From assembly GCA_002723085.1 (NCBI GenBank), contig PBNK01000002.1, forward strand, positions 99,690-163,689: 64,000 bases of DNA, given 5' to 3'. Below are positions 51,143 through 60,700 of the stretch, piece after piece (the first letter of the stretch is position 1; every line of letters starts with the position of its first letter). The translations under genes were made by a program, and so were the position numbers. The DNA comes from Crocinitomicaceae bacterium (lineage in GTDB: Bacteria > Bacteroidota > Bacteroidia > Flavobacteriales_D > Parvicellaceae). The notes beneath the pieces are model-generated. The model was not told the DNA's origin and ran no database searches. It saw only the letters and a list, made by a program, of their open reading frames with translations.

Positions 51143-52908
51143 TATTTAGAAATGTAAACAGGTGTAAAGTCGTAATAATATAATTCATTAAAAGATAAAT
51201 TCTTTACAGATGAATGGTATATATTATAAATTTCAGGATACCACAAAACAGCAATTGGTGCATCATTAATTAAGATTTTTTCAGCCTTAGCAAAAAGAGC
51301 ATATCTTTCTATCTCATCAGTTGTAGAAATTGCTTTTTTAAATAAATTATCAAAGGTCTTGTTTTTATACCTTGAAGTGTTGGGCCAAGATCGTTCATTT
51401 GGATCTTCAGGCATGTTAACAGAATAAAAGACATTTAAAAAATCAGCAGGAGAAGGATATTCACTAACCCAAGCAAAATGATTCATTTGAGATAAGCCAA
51501 GAGCTGCACGATCAATTAAAGTTGACATATTAAGTTGCTCAATTGTAATGTTAATATTTAATGTCATCATTAATTGATTTTGAACTTCTTTAGCTACTTC
51601 AAGCTGGGTGGGATGGCCTATATTTAGCTCTAGAACAACTTCGGGGAAACCTTCGCCATTTGGATATCCAGCTTCACTTAAAAGCTGAACTGCTTTTGAA
51701 GGGTTAAATGGATAACCGCTTATAGAATCAAAATTATAGTTGTTAAAAAGTTTCACATTAGGTACCACTCCTTTTGAGCCTATAATTCCTTGATTATCTA
51801 AAGTGTTTTCCATTAGTTTCTTCTTATTAATAGCATAGTTAAATGCTTTTCTAACCCTAACGTCATTAAAAGGCTCAGACATGTTGTTAAACTCATAACA
51901 GTTTGTAGCTAAAACATCTTTTCTATCAACAATAAACTCTCTTGATTCAAATATCTTAAGGTTTTCATTTAAAAACTTTTCAAAATATATTTCAGAAACA
52001 CCTTGTAGTAAATCTACTTGTCTTGTTTTAAATAAATCTTGTCTTGTTTTTTCATTAGATTCGAAAGTGAAGCTAATTTCAGCCAAATAAGGTAAACTTC
52101 TTCCATCTGAGTCTTTTTGATAGTAATTTGGGTTTCTTATTAATTTTAATTCACTTGAATCAGCATTTAAACTTCCATATTTAAATGGTCCTGCTCCAAC
52201 TTTAAGATTTTTTCCATACTCATCAAAAGCCTCTTTACTTATAACAGAACCTAGGGGTGATGCAATTAGGTGTATAAATGAAGCTGCTGGCTCAATCAAC
52301 TCAATTGTGAATAAAGAATCATTAATAATTTTAAAACCAGAAATGCTGTCGGATAATCCTAAATGAAACTCTTTAGCGCCTTTTATTTTTTCTTTAAATG
52401 CATTATAAGCTGATGTTGAAAAATTTCCACACAACAATTCAAAAGTATATTGAAAATCTTTTGAGGTGATTTTTTTACCGTTTCCATCAATAAAACATTT
52501 ATCATCATGAAAATAAGCATTATTAACTAAATGAAATGTATATATATTTTGTTCATCATTCACTTCCCATTTTTTTGCTATTGAAGGTATAACAGATAAA
52601 TTTTTAGGATTTAAGGAAACTAATCCATCATGAATTTGAGAAATTACTTTAAAAGATACCGCTTCTTCAATTTCAAAAGGAAATAGTGTTTTATAACATT
52701 CGTTTTCAGCTACCCTAATTACTCCTCCCATTATTGGAGAAGAATTTTCTTTTTTTAATGCTGGATCAGAATCAAGTTTTTTGTTTTCAGGAGGTTCACA
52801 TTGTGTAAATAAAAAGACAATGAAAAATGATAAAACAAAAGAGAATAATTTCAAAATTGATGAAAAAATAGAACTATTTTTTTTGTTGTTTAAGCTGTTA
52901 TAATTCAT
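51142..52908 (-). CDS. Peptide ABC transporter substrate-binding lipoprotein (SBP family 5, OppA-like)
   Basis: A 588-residue predicted lipoprotein: hydrophobic segment LFSFVLSFFIVFLFTQC with the lipidated Cys near residue 38. The SBP_bac_5 fold is clear from ENECYKTLFPFEIEEAVSFK, LVSLNPKNLSVIPSIAKKWE, VGAGPFKYGSLNADSSELKL and VRKAFNYAINKKKLMENTLD. Family members capture oligopeptides or nickel/heme ligands for an ABC importer. No permease or ATPase genes are adjacent, so it is an orphan binding protein here. It is followed by the 59-residue protein and rnr in one probable operon. Confidence 0.88.
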   Translation of the reverse strand: MNYNSLNNKKNSSIFSSILKLFSFVLSFFIVFLFTQCEPPENKKLDSDPALKKENSSPIMGGVIRVAENECYKTLFPFEIEEAVSFKVISQIHDGLVSLNPKNLSVIPSIAKKWEVNDEQNIYTFHLVNNAYFHDDKCFIDGNGKKITSKDFQYTFELLCGNFSTSAYNAFKEKIKGAKEFHLGLSDSISGFKIINDSLFTIELIEPAASFIHLIASPLGSVISKEAFDEYGKNLKVGAGPFKYGSLNADSSELKLIRNPNYYQKDSDGRSLPYLAEISFTFESNEKTRQDLFKTRQVDLLQGVSEIYFEKFLNENLKIFESREFIVDRKDVLATNCYEFNNMSEPFNDVRVRKAFNYAINKKKLMENTLDNQGIIGSKGVVPNVKLFNNYNFDSISGYPFNPSKAVQLLSEAGYPNGEGFPEVVLELNIGHPTQLEVAKEVQNQLMMTLNINITIEQLNMSTLIDRAALGLSQMNHFAWVSEYPSPADFLNVFYSVNMPEDPNERSWPNTSRYKNKTFDNLFKKAISTTDEIERYALFAKAEKILINDAPIAVLWYPEIYNIYHSSVKNLSFNELYYYDFTPVYISK

Positions 52909-53064
52909 AGCTACACAAGTTTACATTTAATTTAAGAGTTTTCAAAAACTTGATAAGAGAAATTATTTATTGTCAAAAACAAATTAAAGAATGCTTTGAA
53001 TTGTTTAAAATTGCAATTATTATTGTTCTAAATTATGCCTGAATCTAACGTTATTGCATTGGTA

Positions 53065-53877
53065 ATGAAAAGAACATTCATATTAACAACATTATTTTTG
53101 TGCCTTACAGTAGTTTCTTTTTCTCAGGGAAATGAAACAAACATTGTATTAGATGGCCACTATCAAGGCAAAAACCTTTATGTCCAAAACCCTTTTTCTG
53201 GCTCTGGAGTAGGATTTTGTGTTATTGCTGTATATGTAAATGAAGATGTTACAACTGACCAAGTAAATTCTAGTGCTTTTGAAATAGATTTTTCCAATAC
53301 AGATTTAAAACCTGGAGACCCTGTTTCTGTTAAAATTTTACATAAACTCGATTGTACTCCTAAAGTTTTAAATCCAGAAGTGCTTAGGCCAAAAAGTACT
53401 TTTGAAAATGAAAGCATAACTATTGAAAACAATCAGGTTTTAAAATGGAGCACGACTAATGAACAAGGTGAGTTAACCTATGTTATTGAACAATATCGTT
53501 GGAATAAATGGGTTAAGGTTGGTGAAGTAGATGGGAAAGGTAAAGCTTCTTCAAACAGTTATAAATTTAATGTGGGTTCTCACATTCATTCTAAAGAAAA
53601 TAAGTTTAGGGCCAAGCAAATAGATTATACTGGAAAACCAAGGTTTACAAAAACAGCCACCTGCATTAATCCTGACCAAGTTGCTGTTACTATTCCTAAT
53701 CCTAAAATGAAACATACATTAGATTTTTCTGCTGAAACACTTTATGAGATTTATGATACTTATGGGAATCTTGTCAAAAAAGGTTTTGGAAAATCTATTA
53801 GTGTAGATAACTTAGACAAAGGCTTATTCTATGTAAATTACGACTCTAAAACAGGAGAAGTAGTCAACAAGAAATAA
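53065..53877 (+). CDS. Secreted protein with possible T9SS-like C-terminal domain, unknown function
   Basis: About 270 residues with a signal peptide (FILTTLFLCLTVVSFSQ). The ATG at 53065 is chosen over one at 53035 because the signal peptide starts there. The mature region opens with NIVLDGHYQGKNLYVQNPFS, followed by beta-rich immunoglobulin-like sequence (LKWSTTNEQGELTYVIEQYR). The last 55 residues, with YEIYDTYGNLVKKGFGKSIS and DNLDKGLFYVNYDSKTGE, resemble a divergent T9SS sorting domain. I recognise no enzymatic motif. It lies 20 bases before the methylmalonyl-CoA epimerase gene. Confidence 0.66.
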   Translation: MKRTFILTTLFLCLTVVSFSQGNETNIVLDGHYQGKNLYVQNPFSGSGVGFCVIAVYVNEDVTTDQVNSSAFEIDFSNTDLKPGDPVSVKILHKLDCTPKVLNPEVLRPKSTFENESITIENNQVLKWSTTNEQGELTYVIEQYRWNKWVKVGEVDGKGKASSNSYKFNVGSHIHSKENKFRAKQIDYTGKPRFTKTATCINPDQVAVTIPNPKMKHTLDFSAETLYEIYDTYGNLVKKGFGKSISVDNLDKGLFYVNYDSKTGEVVNKK

Positions 53878-53897
53878 AATAAAAATTCTAACGATTT

Positions 53898-54296
53898 ATG
53901 AAAAAAATTGAGCACATCGGAATTGCTGTGAGCAATTTAGAATTCTCTAATGATTTATTTTCAAAATTGCTTGGGAAAGAACATTATAAAATAGAAACCG
54001 TTGAAAGTGAGGGTGTAAAAACTTCATTTTTTGTTGTTGGTGAAACAAAAATTGAATTGGTTGAATCTTCAAGATACGACAGTGCTATTGCTAAGTTTAT
54101 AGAAAAAAAAGGTCAAGGAATGCATCATATGGCTTTTCATGTTGACGATATTAAAAAAGAATTGGAACGTTTAAACAAAGAGGGGTTTAAACAAATTGGA
54201 GATATAAAGGAAGGAGCTGACAATAAATTAATTTGCTTTTTGCACCCTAAATCCACTAATGGTGTTTTGATTGAATTATGTCAGGAAAAAGAGTAG
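53898..54296 (+). CDS. mce: Methylmalonyl-CoA epimerase
   Basis: Converts (S)- to (R)-methylmalonyl-CoA in the propionate/branched-chain degradation route to succinyl-CoA. The 132-residue glyoxalase-fold protein has the family motifs KKIEHIGIAVSNLEFSNDLF with the metal-binding His, KIELVESS, and KKGQGMHHMAFHVDDI with the second His. Methylmalonyl-CoA mutase genes are not in the window. Its 3' end overlaps the convergent HAD gene by 41 bases. Confidence 0.92.
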   Translation: MKKIEHIGIAVSNLEFSNDLFSKLLGKEHYKIETVESEGVKTSFFVVGETKIELVESSRYDSAIAKFIEKKGQGMHHMAFHVDDIKKELERLNKEGFKQIGDIKEGADNKLICFLHPKSTNGVLIELCQEKE

Positions 54297-54912
54297 AAAT
54301 ACATTCACTAACTTTTAAATGATAAGCAACGATTCCTAACTCTTGTGCGCCTTTAATATGTTGTATAGAATCATCAATAAATAGTGTTTCTTCTGGCTTT
54401 ATCGCATTATCATTTAATACATACTCAAAACATTCCTTATCTGGTTTTCTCAAGTTAATTCTTGAGGAATAATATATTTTTTCAAAACTTTCTCTATAAT
54501 AATTGAGTTGTCCTGCTAATTTAAGTTGCTTTTCAAAATATGAAATATGAATTTCATTAGTGTTACTTAATAGAAAAAGCCTATACTCTTTTTTTAATTC
54601 TTTTAAGAGCTTCAGTCTCTTGTCAGGTAAATCAAGCAACATACTGTTCCAAGCTTGAGTGATCTCCTTTATAAACACTTCTTTTGGGAAAATTTTCTGG
54701 ACAGAAAGTAAAAACTCATCTTTAGAAATCAACCCTTTTTCAAAAAAATTGAAAAGCTCAACTTGTTCTTTTTGAGAATAATATTTATCAAAATCAATAG
54801 CTCCCAACTTCTTAAAAGCTGTTGATGTTAGTTGATAATTAAGGTTAAGTATAACTCCTCCTAAGTCAAAAATAATATTGTTGATTTTTTCCAATTTATA
54901 ATTTAAAGCCAA
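54256..54912 (-). CDS. HAD-superfamily phosphatase, YihX-like
   Basis: A 218-residue haloacid dehalogenase-fold hydrolase. Motif I is NIIFDLGGVILNLN (in the DLGGV variant, where Asp is the nucleophile), motif II LFLLSNTNEIH, and motif IV ETLFIDDSIQHIKGAQELGI. The small helical cap (residues 17-85) matches the YihX/alpha-D-glucose-1-phosphate phosphatase group. Physiological substrate not deducible. It overlaps the preceding SpoIIE-type sensor gene by 17 bases on the same strand and mce by 41 bases on the other strand. Confidence 0.9.
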   Translation of the reverse strand: MALNYKLEKINNIIFDLGGVILNLNYQLTSTAFKKLGAIDFDKYYSQKEQVELFNFFEKGLISKDEFLLSVQKIFPKEVFIKEITQAWNSMLLDLPDKRLKLLKELKKEYRLFLLSNTNEIHISYFEKQLKLAGQLNYYRESFEKIYYSSRINLRKPDKECFEYVLNDNAIKPEETLFIDDSIQHIKGAQELGIVAYHLKVSECISTLFPDIIQSKHH

Positions 54913-57900
54913 TGATTAATAAATCATCAATTTGAGGGAAATCTTTTCTATAATTATTGAAATTTAAAAGTAACTTTTCTTCTTTATTCTTTTCATTTAA
55001 TAACTCTGCCAATAATGTATTAAACCTATTTATTCCAAAAGAAACCATTTTATCACTACTTAGTTGATCATAAAACCCATCTGTATACATATATATCCAG
55101 TCATTAGCTTCATAATGAATTTTATTATATGTATAAATTCTTTTAATTGATTTGCCTTTTTTTGAAAAAGCGCCACCTACTGGAAGTATATCAGCATTGT
55201 ATACTGTTGGAACACTCTTTCGTATTAATGTAATTCCATTTCTAGCTCCACTAAAATGAATTTCTTTTTTCTCTTTGTGAATTATACATAAAGACAAATC
55301 CATCCCATCTTGAATTTCTCCACCTTCATATTGGTCTAAAACACGAATAATTTCATCATTTAGTCTTTTTAAAATTTCCGAACAGTCTAACTGATTTTCA
55401 GAAACAATTTTATCCAACAAAAGACTTCCCAACATGCTCATGAATCCTCCCGGGACTCCATGTCCTGTGCAGTCAACTGTTGCAATTACTGCAATATTTT
55501 TATAATTTCTGTACCAGTAAAAATCTCCGCTAACAATATCTTTGGGATGATAAAATATAAAGAAATCCTCAAAAAAAGTTTTCATATTATCTTTTTTAGG
55601 AAGTATGGCTTCCTGTATTTTTTTAGCGTAATTAATTGATGATAATATTTGTTTATTTTTCGACAGTACTTTTTTCTTTTCATTATTTAACTGTTCGGTT
55701 CTTCTAAAAACTTTATTTTCTAATATTATTTGTTTTTTCTTCAATCTATTAGTCCTTAATGAAATAAACATAAATACTAAAAACACAATTGTTATAAATT
55801 CAATAGCATAAAACCAATATTCGTTCCACCAAGGTTTTGCAATTTCAAAAGCATATAAAGAAACCTCGCTTTCTACTCCATCTGAATTTATCGCCTTAAC
55901 TTTAAAAACATATTTACCAGGGTGTAAATTAGAATAAGTACTAGAATTCTCTTTTGTTAAAGGGGTCCATTTTTTATCTTCTGGGGTTAACTTATATGAA
56001 TATTTAATTTTATGTGGTACACACATCGTAACAGCCATATAATCAAAAGATATATGGTTTTGATTATGATAAAAAACGGGGTTTTTAAAGGATACAATAT
56101 TTGTGGTGTTTCCATTTTTTAATTTCCATTCTGATTGTTCATGGTAATTTAACCGTAAGTTTTCAATATAAATATTAGGTGGAATTACTTGAATTTCATC
56201 GTATATAGGTCTTAAATCAGCAACTGATGAAATTGTCCCAAACCATATATTCTGATCAACATCGACAAAACTAGAATTTGAGTTACATTCAATGCCATGA
56301 AAACCTTCATCAGGGCCATAATGCTTTAAGACAATGTTTTTTTGCTCAATCGTTTCTTTTGAAACTTTATCAATACCTAAAGGAGTACCAAGAAAAATAT
56401 TATCATGAAAATCTAATTCCATAGAGTAAATAACGTCAGATTTTAGTCCATGGCTTTTGTTATAATTTTTAATAGAGTCTATTTTACCATCATTTATATG
56501 AATAATATTTAACCCTTCATTTGTGCCAAATAATATATTGCCTTGACTATCTTCTTTTATACAATATGTTCTTTGAAATAACAAAGAATCATCTGGAAGA
56601 ATTTTTAATTTTTTGTTATAGAACCTACTAACACCCTTATCTGTCCCAATCCAAATGTTTTCTTTTGAGTCTAATAAGAAGCATCTAACATTGTTATTTT
56701 TTAGCCCTTTTTTAAAATTTAAATATTTAACGAATTCAAGTTTATCATTTAATATAACTAACCCTTTATTAAAAGACCCAATCCACATATTTCCCTCCAA
56801 ATCAATTTTCGCGCATCTTGAATTGAATAAAACTTGTTGAATTAATTTGATTTCATCTTTATTAACACCTTTGCTATGGAGATTTTCGTCTGATAAAATT
56901 AATTTCTTGTATTTATCATTCTCCTTGTAAAAAACACCTCCATTTGGAACAAAAAACCACATTCTTTTAAAGCGATCTTCTAAAATGCTCCAAATTGAAT
57001 TTTTTCTACAATTAGGAAAAATTTGCTTTGGCTGTTTAAGTTCAAAACTTAGGCTATTTAGCGATTTATAATATAAACCATAAGTACTACCAATCCATGA
57101 ATTGCCTAATGAATCAATATATAGACTTCTAACATTTCCACTGTAATTGTATTTTTCACCATATGTAACAAATGGGTTTTCTCTATATTGGGCTAACCCA
57201 AATCCGTAAATGGAAATCCATATTGAGTTTTCTCTATCAACTTTTAAGTCAATGATTTTAGCCTTTTCCAAACCATTGTGCCAACCTAAATGTTTTATTT
57301 TATTGTTATTAAAAATGTATAAATTACCAACAATAGATAATAATAATCTTTCATTATCTGTTGCAAGATTTTCTATAATTAGTTTTTCTTTTTTGTTGTA
57401 TATAGTATCTTCTCTTATTTGATTAAAATAAATAGAATCTTTAAAGATTTTATTCTTACTAAGAATGTAAAGGCCGTTATTTTCCTCTGTTGCAATCAAC
57501 AATTGATTTTTGTAGATACATAATGATTTTATATTATTACTCTTAAAAGTATTTGACTTATCATAAATAATATTCGTGTCTGAAGACATTAATATTAACC
57601 CTCTATCTGTTCCAATAAACATCTCACTGTTATATTCAATCATACATGATATATTTGCCTTAATGTGAAAATCATGTTGAGTTAGTTTTTCACCATTCCA
57701 AGAAAATAAATTAGAAAAATTTGATTCTTTATCTTTATTTAATTGAGAGATAAAAAGTTTTTTCTTAGAATTAGTATAAAGTACATTTACTTCCAAATTA
57801 GGATCTAAAGAATTGCTCTTTTGATGAAAAAATTTATTTTTCACAGAAACGATATTATTGTTTTCAATCAGGTTTAATCCTTTTTTCGTAGCAACCCATA

Positions 57901-58195
57901 TTTCACCCGAATCTCTTTCTGAAACATCATTTATTTCTTCAGATTTTAATCCATTTTCACTGTAAAACGTTTTAAAATTTAAACCATCAAATTTATTTAA
58001 CCCGTTATTTGTTGACAGCCACAAATATCCTTTTGAGTCTTGCATTATATCATTTACAACACTTTGACTTAATCCATTTGGAGAAGTTGTAAAATATTTG
58101 AAGTTTGAATGCTGACTATAACTATTAAATAAAATAAAAATTGCAATAATTATTTGTTGATATTTTAATGCTATATAAACCTTATGTTTAATCAT
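54896..58195 (-). CDS. Two-component-type propeller sensor with SpoIIE/PP2C serine phosphatase output
   Basis: A sensor of about 1099 residues. N-terminal anchor or signal (IIIAIFILFNSYSQ), then a long periplasmic array of reg_prop blades with repeated DSKGYLWLSTNNGLNKFD-like motifs, then a Y_Y_Y domain (YSYKLTPEDKKWTPL...YSNLHPGKYVFKVKA). One transmembrane helix follows near residue 795 (FYAIEFITIVFLVFMFISL), then a coiled coil and a SpoIIE/PPM phosphatase (DIVSGDFYWY; VDCTGHGVPGGFMSMLG; IQDGMDLSLC; MYTDGFYDQL). This architecture normally ends in a histidine kinase (hybrid TCS); here the output is a phosphatase. The ATG at 58195 is preferred over TTG at 58204. Confidence 0.9.
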   Translation of the reverse strand: MIKHKVYIALKYQQIIIAIFILFNSYSQHSNFKYFTTSPNGLSQSVVNDIMQDSKGYLWLSTNNGLNKFDGLNFKTFYSENGLKSEEINDVSERDSGEIWVATKKGLNLIENNNIVSVKNKFFHQKSNSLDPNLEVNVLYTNSKKKLFISQLNKDKESNFSNLFSWNGEKLTQHDFHIKANISCMIEYNSEMFIGTDRGLILMSSDTNIIYDKSNTFKSNNIKSLCIYKNQLLIATEENNGLYILSKNKIFKDSIYFNQIREDTIYNKKEKLIIENLATDNERLLLSIVGNLYIFNNNKIKHLGWHNGLEKAKIIDLKVDRENSIWISIYGFGLAQYRENPFVTYGEKYNYSGNVRSLYIDSLGNSWIGSTYGLYYKSLNSLSFELKQPKQIFPNCRKNSIWSILEDRFKRMWFFVPNGGVFYKENDKYKKLILSDENLHSKGVNKDEIKLIQQVLFNSRCAKIDLEGNMWIGSFNKGLVILNDKLEFVKYLNFKKGLKNNNVRCFLLDSKENIWIGTDKGVSRFYNKKLKILPDDSLLFQRTYCIKEDSQGNILFGTNEGLNIIHINDGKIDSIKNYNKSHGLKSDVIYSMELDFHDNIFLGTPLGIDKVSKETIEQKNIVLKHYGPDEGFHGIECNSNSSFVDVDQNIWFGTISSVADLRPIYDEIQVIPPNIYIENLRLNYHEQSEWKLKNGNTTNIVSFKNPVFYHNQNHISFDYMAVTMCVPHKIKYSYKLTPEDKKWTPLTKENSSTYSNLHPGKYVFKVKAINSDGVESEVSLYAFEIAKPWWNEYWFYAIEFITIVFLVFMFISLRTNRLKKKQIILENKVFRRTEQLNNEKKKVLSKNKQILSSINYAKKIQEAILPKKDNMKTFFEDFFIFYHPKDIVSGDFYWYRNYKNIAVIATVDCTGHGVPGGFMSMLGSLLLDKIVSENQLDCSEILKRLNDEIIRVLDQYEGGEIQDGMDLSLCIIHKEKKEIHFSGARNGITLIRKSVPTVYNADILPVGGAFSKKGKSIKRIYTYNKIHYEANDWIYMYTDGFYDQLSSDKMVSFGINRFNTLLAELLNEKNKEEKLLLNFNNYRKDFPQIDDLLIIGFKL

Positions 58196-58241
58196 AAATG
58201 ACAAACCACAATTTAATTAAAAAATTAATTTAAATAAATCA

Positions 58242-58273
58242 TTTGTTTAAAGAAGAGATAATGTGTAAAATTG
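58242..58273 (+). promoter_or_regulatory. Bacteroidota-type promoter of tRNA(CAU)
   Basis: TTTG (58242-58245) as the -33 box, 20 bases of spacer, then TAAAATTG (58266-58273) as the -7 box, one mismatch from TAnnTTTG. The tRNA begins 29 bases after the -7 box. This is the clearest two-part promoter I see in the window. Confidence 0.55.
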
Positions 58274-58302
58274 CAACCTAAAACTAAGAATACTTTTCTT
58301 AG

Positions 58303-58376
58303 GGGCCCATAGCTCAGTTGGTTAGAGCACCTGACTCATAATCAGGGGGTCGAAGGTTCGAGCCCTTCTGGGCCCA
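58303..58376 (+). tRNA. tRNA with CAU anticodon (elongator Met or Ile2)
   Basis: A 74-base cloverleaf. The acceptor stem GGGCCCA/TGGGCCC is perfectly paired with discriminator A; D arm GCTC/GAGC; anticodon stem CCTGA/TCAGG with loop CTCATAA, anticodon CAU; T arm with TTCGAGC loop. It is not the initiator: position 1-72 is paired and the anticodon stem lacks the three G-C pairs. The choice between Met and lysidine-modified Ile2 cannot be made safely by eye. CCA is not encoded. Confidence 0.93.
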
Positions 58377-58380
58377 CATA

Positions 58381-58408
58381 AAAGCACTTGTTTTACAGGT
58401 GCTTTTTT
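58381..58408 (+). terminator. Intrinsic terminator after tRNA(CAU)
   Basis: An 11-base-pair stem, aaagcacttgt/acaggtgcttt with one G-T pair and a TTT loop, running into six T residues. It starts 5 bases after the tRNA. Confidence 0.85.
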
Positions 58409-58495
58409 ATTTCTTCCAATATTTATAATGTTCTAAACTCAGCAAACTGGTAGAGACATTACTGGGTTTAACGCCATTTAGTAATTAAAATTTAA

Positions 58496-59041
58496 TTATG
58501 CCATTTCTAAATTTTGAGCAAACTCTGTTAACTGACCTATTTCCGTTTTAAGTTGCTTAATCCATTTATCAATTCTTTCAAAAGTTAAATCTGATTCGTT
58601 GTCTTCGTCAATAGCTAATCCATAAAAATAATCATCATTAACTAACCCTTTAGATTCATCAAAATCGTAACCTTCCGTTGGCCAATGACCAATTATAGTT
58701 CCTCCATTATGCAATACAGCTTTAGCTAAAATTCCAATTCCATCAACAAAATATTCACTATATCCAATTTGATCACCAAGACCAAAAATAGCTACAGTCT
58801 TCCCTGTGAAATCTATTTGAGTAAATTCTTCATAATAGTCTTCCCAATCGCTTTGTAAATCACCATCATACCAAGTTGGAATCCCAAGAATAATTAAATC
58901 GTCAGTTTTCCAATCTTCCGGCTTTAAATTATGCACCTCTTTCACTTCAACTTTATAGGGGTCAAGTAAGTTTATAATATAAGTGTCTACAACATAATCT
59001 GTATTCCCTGTATCGCTCCCAAAAATCAATTTTATTTTCAT
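58496..59041 (-). CDS. fldA: Flavodoxin, long-chain type
   Basis: Small FMN electron carrier of 181 residues. The phosphate loop is FGSDTGNTDYV, the aromatic FMN-flanking loops are in GIPTWYDGDLQSDWEDYYEE and FGLGDQIGYSEYFVDGIG, and the inserted GHWPTEGYDFDESKGL segment marks the long-chain subfamily. It can replace ferredoxin under iron limitation. A possible -7 box (minus-strand TAATTTTG, 59099-59106) lies 58 bases upstream, without a clear -33 partner. Confidence 0.95.
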   Translation of the reverse strand: MKIKLIFGSDTGNTDYVVDTYIINLLDPYKVEVKEVHNLKPEDWKTDDLIILGIPTWYDGDLQSDWEDYYEEFTQIDFTGKTVAIFGLGDQIGYSEYFVDGIGILAKAVLHNGGTIIGHWPTEGYDFDESKGLVNDDYFYGLAIDEDNESDLTFERIDKWIKQLKTEIGQLTEFAQNLEMA

Positions 59042-59233
59042 ATCTCAGTAGATTACTTCTAAATTAAGGCTTCATTATTTATAAATATTCTCAATAAGCA
59101 AAATTATATTAAATTTATTGAAAGCTTCATTGTGTTTTATAAGTTTTTTAAAATCATTATCAAACATATGCTAACACATGCTACATATATTATTATATTA
59201 TGAACAGTTTACAATAATTTGAATTTCAAAAAC

Positions 59234-60667
59234 ATGAAAAAATTTTTACCCATATTACTTTTTTGCTTTATTTTATTTCCACCAAAAAAAACATCTGCAC
59301 AATATTTAATCTCTTGCGATTATATAGAAACCTCTTTATCATTTGTGCTGAGTCTTCCTACTGGCTTATACCTTCCTCACGATGCAGATCTTTATAAAAT
59401 GGTATACAATACTGTTGACGCACACGGTAATCCAACCATTGCATCTGGAGCATTTTTAGTGCCTTCTAATACCACTTGTTTAGATTTTCCAATTGCAGTA
59501 TACAACCACGGCACTTCATTAAGAAAAATTGATGTCCCTTCAAACAATACTCAGGAAACTTTTATTGGGAAAGTGTTTTGTGCTGGGGGATATTTTACTT
59601 GTATGCCTGACTATGTTGGTATGGGCGAAAGTCCTGGGTTACACCCATATGTTCACGGAAATTCTGAAGCAACAGCTGCTGTTGATATGATAAGGGCTGC
59701 AAGAGAGTTTATTAACGATAGTTTGGCAATGATAGATAACGGTGAGGTTTTTTTAACAGGATATTCTCAGGGAGGTCATGCTTGTATGGCTACACATAAA
59801 TATATACATGAAAACAACTTATCTAACGAATTTAACGTTATCGCATCTGCCCCTTGTTCTGGTCCTTACGTACTATCCATAACTATGGCAGATAGCTTAA
59901 CTTCACTCACTCCCTATTCTAATCCGGGATATATCGCTTATTTATTAGCTTCTTATCAGTCAGTTTATGGAAATATTTTTAATAACTGGTCTGAAATATT
60001 AAAATCTCCTTATGACACTATTGTCCCTCCTTTTTTTGATGGGAACAACACTACATTAGACATGGGATTGCTTAACAGCTTACTTCCTCAAGTAATGGAT
60101 TCGTTAATAATTGATTCCGTCTTGAACAACTTTATAAATGACACTGTAAACCAAACCCACCCCTTGTGGGTCGCCCTATTAGATAACGACAATTACGATT
60201 GGACGCCACAAGAACCTGTTAACATGTATTATTGCACTGCTGATGAACAAGTGGCTTACACAAATGCTTTAGTAGCCGATTCTGTTATGAATGCAAACGG
60301 AGCTCCTTATGTGCAGTCTATAAATTCAGGAACAGGGTTAAATCACAATGCTTGTGTTTTACCCGCACTAACAACAGCATTTGATTGGTTTCAATCATTA
60401 AAAACGCCCTGTAGTGCAGCTTCAGACATGCTTTTTGGGCAAAACCCAATTCGTTTATACCCTAACCCCTTTACGAACGAATTCAACCTAGAATTAACAG
60501 AACGTGGGAGAGTAAGTATATATAGTACAGATGGGAAATTACTTTTTAATGAAGTTGTTGATGGCAAAACAAAAACAATTCAAACAAGCGTTTGGCCTGT
60601 GGGGATGTATTTGTTGACTTTTAATGGCGAAACCACTTGTTACAAGTCTTTAATTTCTAAATATTAA
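59234..60667 (+). CDS. Secreted alpha/beta hydrolase (lipase/esterase-like) with T9SS sorting domain
   Basis: About 477 residues. Signal peptide KFLPILLFCFILFPPKKTSAQ. The alpha/beta hydrolase domain has the oxyanion region YNHGTSL, the nucleophile elbow GYSQGG with Ser178, and a late His in GTGLNHNACVLPAL. It resembles secreted lipases and prolyl-oligopeptidase-like esterases. The final 75 residues (IRLYPNPFTNEFNLELTERG, then YSTDGKLLFNEVVDGK, then WPVGMYLLTFN) form a type A T9SS C-terminal domain. The ATG at 59234 directly precedes the signal peptide and is preferred over TTG at 59219. Confidence 0.88.
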   Translation: MKKFLPILLFCFILFPPKKTSAQYLISCDYIETSLSFVLSLPTGLYLPHDADLYKMVYNTVDAHGNPTIASGAFLVPSNTTCLDFPIAVYNHGTSLRKIDVPSNNTQETFIGKVFCAGGYFTCMPDYVGMGESPGLHPYVHGNSEATAAVDMIRAAREFINDSLAMIDNGEVFLTGYSQGGHACMATHKYIHENNLSNEFNVIASAPCSGPYVLSITMADSLTSLTPYSNPGYIAYLLASYQSVYGNIFNNWSEILKSPYDTIVPPFFDGNNTTLDMGLLNSLLPQVMDSLIIDSVLNNFINDTVNQTHPLWVALLDNDNYDWTPQEPVNMYYCTADEQVAYTNALVADSVMNANGAPYVQSINSGTGLNHNACVLPALTTAFDWFQSLKTPCSAASDMLFGQNPIRLYPNPFTNEFNLELTERGRVSIYSTDGKLLFNEVVDGKTKTIQTSVWPVGMYLLTFNGETTCYKSLISKY

Positions 60668-60700
60668 ATTCTTTGGAACTATTAAATCGGTCAAGAAGTT

